DNA of 9,245 bases from CAYQFQ01 sp964539415. Its GTDB lineage: Bacteria > Patescibacteriota > Minisyncoccia > Phycocordibacterales > GWA1-40-21. The notes beneath the pieces were generated by a model that saw nothing but the letters and a program-made list of their open reading frames with translations, searched no databases and was not told where the DNA came from. Positions 1 to 4,936 of the stretch are shown piece after piece (position 1 is the first letter of the stretch; every line of letters begins with the position of its first letter). The stretch lies in assembly GCA_964539415.1 (NCBI GenBank), contig CAZIID010000020.1, forward strand, positions 1-9,245, read 5' to 3'. The translations under genes and the position numbers were made by a program.

Positions 1-22
1 AAATAAATTTTAATAAATAATT

Positions 23-688
23 ATGTCACACACAGTTCACCCATATTCACATAGATTAGGAATAATCAGAGGATGGAAATCCAGATGGTTTTCTTTTGGT
101 AAGGATTTTAAAACAAATCTAAAGAGTGACATAACAATAAGAGAGTATCTTGAAAAGAAGATGAGAGGTCTATATGTGGCTTCTATTGAAATAGAGAGAA
201 ATGACAAATCCGTCAGAATGATAATCACAACCTCAAGACCTGGTATGATAATCGGCAGAAATGGAGAAGGGATAACAAAATTAAGAGAAGATATCTTAAA
301 ATATTCTGCAAGAAAGGAGCTTTCAATCCCTAAAGAATTTAAATTGGACATAGAAGAGGTTAAAAACCCTGAGGCTAACGCTACTATCGTCGCTTATATG
401 ATTGCTGAAGGTCTTGAAAAAAGATTGCCTTTCAGAAGAGTTATGAAGCAAACTATAGAGAAGGTCATGGCAAATAAGGATGTAGAAGGTATTAGAATTT
501 ATTTGGGAGGAAGACTTGCAGGAGCAGAAATCGCAAGATCAGAAGAGCTTAAAAAGGGAAGAATTCCACTCCAAACACTAAGAGCCGACATTGATTACGC
601 ACAGGAAAAAGCCCATATGACTTATGGTGATATTGGAATAAAGGTCTGGATATACAGAGGTGAAATTTTTGAGAAAGATAATAAATAA
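23..688 (+). CDS. rpsC: 30S ribosomal protein uS3 (S3)
   Basis: Encodes uS3 of the small-subunit head, which lines the mRNA entry channel. The 221-residue product is close to the usual 210-235. The N-terminus (MSHTVHPYSHRLGIIRGWKS) is a variant of the family's VHP...RLGI signature. A type-2 KH RNA-binding domain lies at roughly residues 62-110 with its GxxG loop in GMIIGRNGEG. The C-terminal domain has the conserved GRLAGAEIARSE block. The ATG is preceded by an AT-only stretch without a Shine-Dalgarno motif; no other start fits the family N-terminus. rplP follows after 9 nt, the standard order. The gene upstream, outside the window, would be expected to be rplV. Identity is secure. Confidence 0.97.
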   Translation: MSHTVHPYSHRLGIIRGWKSRWFSFGKDFKTNLKSDITIREYLEKKMRGLYVASIEIERNDKSVRMIITTSRPGMIIGRNGEGITKLREDILKYSARKELSIPKEFKLDIEEVKNPEANATIVAYMIAEGLEKRLPFRRVMKQTIEKVMANKDVEGIRIYLGGRLAGAEIARSEELKKGRIPLQTLRADIDYAQEKAHMTYGDIGIKVWIYRGEIFEKDNK

Positions 689-697
689 TCTACTAAT

Positions 698-1114
698 ATG
701 TTGTATCCTAAAAAAGTAAAATATAGAAAATCACACACCTTTAGAGAAAACCCAGATAAGATTGGTGTTGCTACAAGAGGAACAAGAGTATCTTTTGGAT
801 CTTTTGGTCTTAAAGCTATTAGTGCTGGTAGAGTTAGAGCAAATCAGCTTGAATCTGCAAGAAAAACTATAGCTCACGCTATGCCAAAAACAGGTAAAAT
901 GTGGACAAGAGTTTTTCCTGATAAGCCATACACATCAAAGCCAGCTGAAGTTAAAATGGGAAAGGGTAAGGGTGATCTTGATGGATACGAAGTTATCATA
1001 AAACCAGGAAGAGTAATGTTTGAAGTAGACGGAATGGACGAAGCAGGAGCAAGAGAAGCACTAAGAAAAGGTGGAACGAAACTACCTGTAAAAACAAAGA
1101 TCTTAGCTAGATAA
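698..1114 (+). CDS. rplP: 50S ribosomal protein uL16 (L16)
   Basis: uL16 binds 23S rRNA near the peptidyl-transferase centre and helps position the A-site tRNA. The product is 138 residues, the normal length. It starts MLYPKKVKYRKSH, keeps VSFGSFGLKA at about 31-40, and has RVFPDKPYTSKP at 71-82 followed by VKMGKGKG at 85-92. The residue equivalent to E. coli Arg81, the hydroxylated arginine in the RMGKGKG loop, is Lys86 here. The C-terminus retains the AREALRKGGTKLPVKTKI block. No Shine-Dalgarno motif is seen in the 9-nt gap after rpsC, so translation may depend on coupling or on an AT-rich leader. Identity is certain. Confidence 0.97.
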   Translation: MLYPKKVKYRKSHTFRENPDKIGVATRGTRVSFGSFGLKAISAGRVRANQLESARKTIAHAMPKTGKMWTRVFPDKPYTSKPAEVKMGKGKGDLDGYEVIIKPGRVMFEVDGMDEAGAREALRKGGTKLPVKTKILAR

Positions 1115-1118
1115 TACA

Positions 1119-1307
1119 ATGAAAGAATTTCAGGATAAAACAAAAAAAGAAATTGAGAAAATGCTAAAAGATAAGAGAGAAGCTCTTAGAGCTTTTAAAT
1201 TTGGTATCTCTGGAAGTAAGGTAAAAAACATAAAAGAAGGTGCAGTTCTTAAAAAAGACATCGCAAGAATTCTCACTTTTATTAATTCAGGAGTTACTTT
1301 AAAATAG
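1119..1307 (+). CDS. rpmC: 50S ribosomal protein uL29 (L29)
   Basis: uL29 sits by the polypeptide exit tunnel, near the docking site for trigger factor and SRP. The 62-residue product is the usual length for this two-helix antiparallel protein. Helix 1 carries EIEKMLKDKREALRAFKF and helix 2 carries LKKDIARILTFIN. The family signature around RxFKFG is visible; the middle is more divergent than in model bacteria. It starts 4 nt after the rplP stop with no Shine-Dalgarno motif, so coupling to rplP is likely. It ends in TAG, whereas most genes here end in TAA. Position between rplP and rpsQ supports the call. Confidence 0.93.
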   Translation: MKEFQDKTKKEIEKMLKDKREALRAFKFGISGSKVKNIKEGAVLKKDIARILTFINSGVTLK

Positions 1308-1314
1308 CTTTTAT

Positions 1315-1584
1315 ATGGAAAACAAAACAGAACAAAAGAATATTTCAAAAAACAAAGTTATAACTGGAACAGTTGTTTCTGCTAAGATGAAAGACAGCAT
1401 TGTTGTTAAAGTTGAATATTTTAAAAAGCATTTAAAGTATGGAAAGTTTTTTAAAGTTAGCAACAAAATAATGGCTCACGATGCTGGAAATACTTGTAAA
1501 GAAGGAGATAAAGTAGAAATTATTGAAACCAGACCGATTTCAAAAAGAAAGAGTTTTACTCTTTTGAGCAAGACATCAAAATAA
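1315..1584 (+). CDS. rpsQ: 30S ribosomal protein uS17 (S17)
   Basis: uS17 is an OB-fold primary binder of the 5' domain of 16S rRNA. The 89-residue product is slightly longer than the E. coli protein because of a short Lys/Asn-rich N-terminal segment (residues 1-12). The core starts at KVITGTVVSAKMKDSIVVKVE. It continues through HLKYGKFFKVSNKIMAHDAGN and EGDKVEIIETRPISKRKSFTLL, the family's typical block order. The start is 7 nt after rpmC and has only an AT-rich upstream region. An internal start would cut into the beta-barrel, so the first ATG is preferred. Confidence 0.96.
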   Translation: MENKTEQKNISKNKVITGTVVSAKMKDSIVVKVEYFKKHLKYGKFFKVSNKIMAHDAGNTCKEGDKVEIIETRPISKRKSFTLLSKTSK

Positions 1585-1605
1585 TTATTTTAATAAAAAA
1601 CAGAT

Positions 1606-1977
1606 ATGATACAAGACAGAACAATAGTAAATATAGCTGATAACACAGGCGCAAAAATTGGCCGAGTTTTCAAAGTTCTTGGTTCATCAAAAAAGAGATG
1701 GGCAAAGATTGGTGAAGTTGTAATGCTTTCTGTTCAAAAAGCTGAACCAAGAAAACAGGTTAAGAAAAAAGATGTTTTGTATGCTGTCGTTGTTAGACAA
1801 AAACAACCTCTAAGAAGAGCTGACGGTACTTATATTAGATTTGATGAAAATGCAGTCGTTATCATCGAAAAGGGCAAAAAGGATCCAATCGCAGGAAGAG
1901 TTTTTGGTCCTATCCCAAGAGAAATAGCAGAAGCTGGTTTCCAAAAGATTGTTTCTTTGGCACCAGAAATTGTTTAA
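1606..1977 (+). CDS. rplN: 50S ribosomal protein uL14 (L14)
   Basis: uL14 lies on the interface side of the large subunit, contacts 16S rRNA in an intersubunit bridge, and is the docking site of the silencing factor RsfS. The 123-residue product is full length. It has MIQDRTIVNIADNTGAKIGRVFKVLG at the N-terminus, VRQKQPLRRADGTYIRFDENAVVII in the middle and RVFGPIPREIAEAGFQKIVSLAPEIV at the end, all close to consensus. The 21-nt spacer after rpsQ contains TTTTAATAAA, a motif also found before rpsC and rpsE, in place of a Shine-Dalgarno sequence. Confidence 0.98.
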   Translation: MIQDRTIVNIADNTGAKIGRVFKVLGSSKKRWAKIGEVVMLSVQKAEPRKQVKKKDVLYAVVVRQKQPLRRADGTYIRFDENAVVIIEKGKKDPIAGRVFGPIPREIAEAGFQKIVSLAPEIV

Positions 1978-1986
1978 TATAAATAT

Positions 1987-2222
1987 ATGAAGATAAAGAA
2001 AGGCGACAACGTTATAATAATAGCTGGTAAAGACAAAGGAAAGACAAGCAAAGTCTTGAGAGCTTTTCCTAAGAAAAATTCTATAATCGTAGAAGGAATA
2101 AACGTTCACAAAAAACACCAAAGAGCTAGAAAAGCTGGAACAAAAGGTCAAACAATAGAAATTGCTATGCCTATCAATGTATCAAACGCTACTCTTTTAG
2201 ACGGTGGAAAAAGAGCAAGAAT
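1987..2222 (+). CDS. rplX: 50S ribosomal protein uL24 (L24), 3' end lost in gap
   Basis: uL24 is an early assembly-initiator protein of the large subunit, near the exit tunnel. The 78 visible residues include the KOW motif (about residues 3-30: KIKKGDNVIIIAGKDKGKTSKVLRAFP). The family segment IVEGINVHKKHQRARKAGTKG follows at about 34-54. The last visible codons read LDGGKRAR, where the family normally has a further 20-30 residues (typically ending the VxRVGFK region). The gene enters a run of 100 Ns, so its stop is not seen. It starts 9 nt after rplN without a Shine-Dalgarno motif. Confidence 0.95.
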
Positions 2223-2322
2223 NNNNNNNNNNNNNNNNNNNNNNNNNNNNNNNNNNNNNNNNNNNNNNNNNNNNNNNNNNNNNNNNNNNNNNNNNNNNNN
2301 NNNNNNNNNNNNNNNNNNNNNN
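2223..2322. other. Assembly gap of 100 Ns
   Basis: Exactly 100 unspecified bases. A round 100 usually marks a scaffold join of unknown length. It swallows the end of rplX and the beginning of rplE. Because 100 Ns happen to keep the two coding frames in register, a naive translation joins both genes into one 280-residue protein; this is an artefact. From family lengths, the missing real sequence would be about 100-160 nt (inference). Confidence 0.97.
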
Positions 2323-2829
2323 GTTTTGGGTTTGAAGAATATAATGCAAACTCCAAAGGTTACAAAAATTGATATCAACGTTGGTATCGGTTCTCTTAGG
2401 GATAAAAGCAAAATTGAATTTATTCAGGAAAGAGTAATGAGGATTGCTGGTCAGAAACCATCTTTAAAGGGTGCTAAAAAGTCTATTGCAGCTTTCAAAG
2501 TTAGAGAAGGTGATCCAGTAGGACTTCACGTAACTTTAAGAGGTAAGAGAATGTTTGATTTTCTAGACAAGCTTGTTTACGTTGCACTACCTAGAACAAA
2601 AGACTTTAGAGGAATTTCTACAAACGGAATTGATCAGATGGGTAACTACAGTTTGGGAGTAAAAGAAAATACTATTTTTCCTGAGACCTCAGATGAAGAA
2701 TTAAAAAATGTTTTCGGTTTGTCAGTTGTTATTGGTACAAATGCTAAAACAAAAGCTAGAGCAAAAGAATTACTTACATACTTAGGTTTTCCATTTAAGA
2801 AGGTGGAAGAGACAAAAAAGAAGAAGTAA
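2323..2829 (+). CDS. rplE: 50S ribosomal protein uL5 (L5), 5' end lost in gap
   Basis: uL5 is in the central protuberance, where it binds 5S rRNA and contacts P-site tRNA. The 168 visible residues start within the usual FGLKNIMQTPKVTKI segment, so only about 20 N-terminal residues and the start codon are missing. Family blocks are clear: INVGIGSLRD, a GQKPSLKGAKKSIAAFKVREGDPVGLHVTLRG segment, LPRTKDFRGIS, GNYSLGVKENTIFPE and a C-terminal LLTYLGFPFKK. The protein ends in a Lys/Glu-rich tail (EETKKKK). Unlike every other junction here, the next gene is 592 nt away. Confidence 0.96.
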   Translation, partial: VLGLKNIMQTPKVTKIDINVGIGSLRDKSKIEFIQERVMRIAGQKPSLKGAKKSIAAFKVREGDPVGLHVTLRGKRMFDFLDKLVYVALPRTKDFRGISTNGIDQMGNYSLGVKENTIFPETSDEELKNVFGLSVVIGTNAKTKARAKELLTYLGFPFKKVEETKKKK

Positions 2830-2838
2830 AGGGCGCTC

Positions 2839-2930
2839 AGACTCGCGTTTTTAAAACACACATAATTTTCTGCTGAAAATTTGTTATGCTCGCACCGTCG
2901 TGCTGTGCAATGTTTTAAAAACGCGAGTCT
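2839..2930. repeat. Perfect 20-bp inverted repeat enclosing two small hairpins
   Basis: Arms 2839-2858 (AGACTCGCGTTTTTAAAACA) and 2911-2930 are exact reverse complements. The 52-nt interior contains AATTTTC/GAAAATT (2864-2870 and 2875-2881, loop TGCT) and GCAC/GTGC (2892-2895 and 2900-2903, loop CGTC). As single strand it folds into a long stem capped by a two-hairpin fork. It begins 10 nt after the rplE stop. No reading frame inside looks protein-coding. It could be a non-autonomous palindromic element (MITE- or REP-like), a structured RNA, or an mRNA 3'-end stabilising structure. The structure is directly visible; the function is unknown. Confidence 0.85.
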
Positions 2931-2949
2931 TCGCTTTAAGTTGAAAAGT

Positions 2950-2977
2950 AAAAAGCACTGCCGTCGCAGTGCTTTTT
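2950..2977 (+). terminator. Intrinsic terminator after rplE
   Basis: AAAAAGCACTGC (2950-2961), loop CGTC, GCAGTGCTTTTT (2966-2977). This is a perfect stem of seven mostly G-C pairs extended by five A-U pairs, ending in a five-T run. It is the expected form of a Rho-independent terminator on the + strand, and its symmetry could also stop transcription from the other side. It closes the rpsC-rplE half of the cluster. Confidence 0.85.
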
Positions 2978-2985
2978 CTCTACTC

Positions 2986-3012
2986 AAAACATTTTTTGGA
3001 GAAAATGTTTTT
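2986..3012. other. AT-rich hairpin, possible secondary terminator
   Basis: AAAACATTTT (2986-2995) and AAAATGTTTT (3002-3011) are exact reverse complements around a 6-nt loop (TTGGAG), followed by one more T and then CC. The stem has a single C-G pair and the T-run is short, so termination would be weak. It lies 9 nt after the main terminator and might be a backup or a 3'-end structure. Confidence 0.35.
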
Positions 3013-3019
3013 CCGTAAG

Positions 3020-3140
3020 GATTTTAAATGGAGTTACTTCACTCGCTAAGTTGGAGAAAAAAAACGCAGTGTTTTCCTTATTATTCTTTTTATCTAACAA
3101 AAAGATTTTTTTATTATAAAGATTTAAAATGAAGTTATTT
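3020..3140. repeat. Degenerate direct repeat, two 20-nt copies 101 nt apart
   Basis: GATTTTAAATGGAGTTACTT (3020-3039) and GATTTAAAATGAAGTTATTT (3121-3140) match at 17 of 20 positions. The copies lie in non-coding sequence of low complexity, so some similarity is expected by chance. The shared ATGxAGTTAxTT core is longer than base composition would readily give. No coding potential was recognised across 2978-3240. Confidence 0.4.
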
Positions 3141-3176
3141 TTAGCGACAAAACAAATGATTTTATGTGTCATTTTT

Positions 3177-3206
3177 TTGACTATGTTCCAGTTTTTCTAT
3201 TATTAA
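3177..3206 (+). promoter_or_regulatory. Weak candidate upstream promoter
   Basis: TTGACT (3177-3182) is followed after 18 nt by TATTAA (3201-3206), or after 15 nt by TATTAT (3198-3203). The -35 is good; the -10 or the spacing is imperfect in each case. It could be a tandem partner of the better promoter about 70 nt downstream, or chance in AT-rich DNA. Confidence 0.3.
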
Positions 3207-3248
3207 ACATTAAAAAACCTGTTTTCTTATTAAAAAGCTTGTAATCAT

Positions 3249-3277
3249 TTGACTTTTATCTTTCTTCTTGCTAAGAT
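3249..3277 (+). promoter_or_regulatory. Sigma70-type promoter for the rpsZ-secY operon
   Basis: TTGACT (-35, 3249-3254), a 17-nt spacer and TAAGAT (-10, 3272-3277), with an extended -10 TG at 3269-3270. The predicted transcription start is near 3284, giving a leader of about 138 nt before rpsZ. It lies downstream of the terminator at 2950-2977 and upstream of tightly spaced genes, exactly where a restart promoter is needed. A 9-bp inverted repeat, AAAAAGCTT (3232-3240) and AAGCTTTTT (3296-3304), flanks the promoter. Confidence 0.75.
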
Positions 3278-3283
3278 AGCCGG

Positions 3284-3421
3284 ACGAGCTTTTAGAAGCT
3301 TTTTTGTTTAAATATTTGTTTCGTTGAAGAATTTAACGAGATAAATACGACTGAAATAATAAATTTTAGCCAGATAAACTAGAAAGCCAAAAAGTTTTAT
3401 ATAAATAAAATTTTAATTGGG
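3284..3421 (+). promoter_or_regulatory. Structured 5' leader of the rpsZ-rpsH operon
   Basis: This predicted untranslated leader contains three local hairpins. AGCTT-TTAG-AAGCT (3287-3300) is followed directly by five Ts, an attenuator-like layout with a short stem. TCGTT/AACGA (3321-3325 and 3335-3339) can extend by flanking A-U and G-U pairs. AAAGTTTTAT/ATAAAATTTT (3391-3400 and 3405-3414, loop ATAA, one G-U pair) ends 7 nt before the rpsZ ATG. The placement just upstream of uS14 and uS8 suggests a possible autoregulatory site, since uS8 controls the spc operon in E. coli. No match to a named ribosomal leader was recognised. Confidence 0.45.
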
Positions 3422-3607
3422 ATGGCAAAGAAATCAACAATAGCAAGATCAAAAAAGACACCAAAATTCTCTACAAGAAAAGTACAGAGATGTTTTAGAT
3501 GTGGAAGAAAGCATGGTTATATGAGAGACTTCGATCTTTGTAGAATTTGTTTTAGAGAATTTGCTAACCAAGGTAAAATCCCAGGTATTAAAAAATCATC
3601 ATGGTAA
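3422..3607 (+). CDS. rpsZ: 30S ribosomal protein uS14, zinc-binding type Z
   Basis: uS14 belongs to the small-subunit head and joins late in assembly. The 61-residue product is the short, zinc-containing form: Cys24-x2-Cys27 and Cys40-x2-Cys43 form a four-cysteine site (RCFRCGRKHG ... LCRICFREFA). The C-terminus GKIPGIKKSSW is typical. It is the first gene after the internal promoter and leader. Its last codons overlap the start of rpsH by 7 nt (ATGGTAA contains the rpsH ATG plus this gene's TGG and TAA), which suggests translational coupling. The sequence before the ATG ends TTGGG, not a Shine-Dalgarno motif. Confidence 0.97.
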   Translation: MAKKSTIARSKKTPKFSTRKVQRCFRCGRKHGYMRDFDLCRICFREFANQGKIPGIKKSSW

Positions 3608-3990
3608 CAGACCCAATTTCAGATTTAATTATAAATATAAAGAATGCTAACTTTGCTGGTAAAGAGTCTATTTCTATTTTCCACTCAAAACTTAAAGAGG
3701 CAATAGCAGAAGTTTTGGTAAAAGAAGGTTATGTAAAAGCTGTTTCAAAGAAAAAGAAATCAAACAAATTTGATATTACTTTAGCTTATGATGCTAACGG
3801 TAAATCAAAAATCAGAGAAATATCCAGAATGTCAAAACCATCAAGAAGAATGTACTTTGGTGCTGATGAAATCAAACCTTTTAAGAATGGTTACGGAAGA
3901 GTTATCATTTCAACCTCAAAGGGTATTGTTACAGATAAAGAAGCCAAGAAACAAAAGCTTGGTGGAGAAACATTGTTTAAGATTTGGTAA
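3601..3990 (+). CDS. rpsH: 30S ribosomal protein uS8 (S8)
   Basis: uS8 is a primary binder of the central domain of 16S rRNA (helix 21 region); in E. coli it also represses spc operon translation. The 129-residue product is full length. It starts MVTDPISDLIINIKNANFAGKESI, has the middle SRMSKPSRRMYFGADEIKP, and the C-terminal block RVIISTSKGIVTDKEAKKQKLGGETLFKIW, ending in the conserved tryptophan. Its ATG lies inside the last codons of rpsZ (7-nt overlap), so the two are probably made in fixed ratio. Confidence 0.97.
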   Translation: MVTDPISDLIINIKNANFAGKESISIFHSKLKEAIAEVLVKEGYVKAVSKKKKSNKFDITLAYDANGKSKIREISRMSKPSRRMYFGADEIKPFKNGYGRVIISTSKGIVTDKEAKKQKLGGETLFKIW

Positions 3991-4013
3991 TTAAGAATTT
4001 CTATAAAATACTT

Positions 4014-4547
4014 ATGTCAAGAATTGGAAAAAAAGAAATAGTGATACCTGCAAAAACCGAAGTTACAAATAACGGAAATGTTATTACTGTAAAAGGACCA
4101 TTAGGAGAATTAAAAAGAACTTTTGGTAAAGAAATTTCTATAATCATAGCAGACGGTAAAATCAATTTAAAACCAGTCAAAGAAACCTTGGAGAATAACG
4201 CATTATGGGGTTCATATGCTTCTCATATTACAAATATGATAATTGGGGTTAACAAAGGTTTTGAAGAGAAAATGATAATTGAAGGAATCGGATACAAGGG
4301 TGATGTAACAGGAAAAGAATTGGTATTGAGAGTTGGTTTTTCACATCCAGTCAAGAAAGTTATTTCAGAAGGTTTGAAGGTTGTTTCCGAAAAAGGAGTT
4401 GTTACTGTTTCTGGAATTGATAAAGAAATGGTTACAAGATTTGCTGCAGATCTAAGATCAGTAAAGAAACCAGAACCATATAAAGGAAAAGGTATAAGAT
4501 ACGAGAAAGAGATAATAAGAAGGAAGGAAGGTAAGAAGACAGCATAA
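4014..4547 (+). CDS. rplF: 50S ribosomal protein uL6 (L6)
   Basis: uL6 sits near the sarcin-ricin loop and the factor-binding region of the large subunit. The 177-residue product has two repeated alpha/beta domains. It starts MSRIGKKEIVIPAKTEV, domain 1 contains VKGPLGELKRTF, and the second domain carries IEGIGYKGDV and GFSHPV. The rRNA-binding C-terminus is KPEPYKGKGIRYEKE. The ATG at 4014 is chosen because MSRIGKK is the family N-terminus; the frame stays open back to a TTG at 3984, but that would add ten non-conserved residues and overlap rpsH. The spacer after rpsH is 23 nt with no Shine-Dalgarno motif. Confidence 0.96.
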   Translation: MSRIGKKEIVIPAKTEVTNNGNVITVKGPLGELKRTFGKEISIIIADGKINLKPVKETLENNALWGSYASHITNMIIGVNKGFEEKMIIEGIGYKGDVTGKELVLRVGFSHPVKKVISEGLKVVSEKGVVTVSGIDKEMVTRFAADLRSVKKPEPYKGKGIRYEKEIIRRKEGKKTA

Positions 4548-4577
4548 AACTGAACACAATAAGAAGTAAAAAAGAAG

Positions 4578-4928
4578 ATGAAAAAGACAAATATTAAAAA
4601 AGCAAAAATAGAAAGAAGACACAAGAGAATCAGATCTAGGATTTTTGGAACAGCTGAAATGCCAAGACTTTGTGTTTTTAGATCAAACACTAATATATAT
4701 GCTCAGATTATAGATGATAATGCGCAGAAAACTTTGGTAGCTTTTTCTTCAGATAAAGCAGACGGAAAAACTTTTATGGCTAAATCTATTGCTGTTGGAA
4801 AAGAAATCGCAAAACTCGCTAAATCAAAAAATATAGAAAAAGTTGTCTTTGATAGAGGAGGATTTTTATATACAGGTAAGGTAAAAGCTTTAGCTGATGG
4901 AGCAAGAGAAGGCGGACTTAAATTTTAA
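4578..4928 (+). CDS. rplR: 50S ribosomal protein uL18 (L18)
   Basis: uL18 binds 5S rRNA and, with uL5, brings it into the central protuberance. The 116-residue product is the usual length. It has a very basic N-terminal tail (KKTNIKKAKIERRHKRIRSR), the strand PRLCVFRSNTNIYAQIIDD, and the signature FDRGGFLYTGKVKALADGAREGGL at the C-terminus. The 30-nt spacer before it is purine-rich (AAGAAGTAAAAAAGAAG). This is the nearest thing to a Shine-Dalgarno region in the cluster but lacks a GGAGG core. Confidence 0.96.
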   Translation: MKKTNIKKAKIERRHKRIRSRIFGTAEMPRLCVFRSNTNIYAQIIDDNAQKTLVAFSSDKADGKTFMAKSIAVGKEIAKLAKSKNIEKVVFDRGGFLYTGKVKALADGAREGGLKF

Positions 4929-4936
4929 TAAAGATT

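Noticed and set aside
1987..2829. A single 280-residue uL24-uL5 fusion protein
   Set aside because: The two genes are joined only through 100 Ns that happen to keep frame; both flanks match separate, universally distinct proteins, each missing one end.
2646..3172. Two minus-strand open frames across the end of rplE and the gene-free interval
   Set aside because: One mostly shadows rplE and the other covers AT-rich hairpins. Both have Phe/Lys/Asn-rich, non-conserved translations and no convincing initiation signals; they look like readings through repeat sequence.
2830..3421. Hidden tRNA, small ribosomal-protein gene or CRISPR in the interval
   Set aside because: No cloverleaf with a T-loop GTTCxA pattern, no regularly spaced repeats and no plus-strand frame resembling a known small ribosomal protein were found by eye.
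3984..4013. Upstream TTG start for rplF
   Set aside because: It would add ten non-conserved residues and overlap the rpsH stop; MSRIGKK at 4014 is the family N-terminus.
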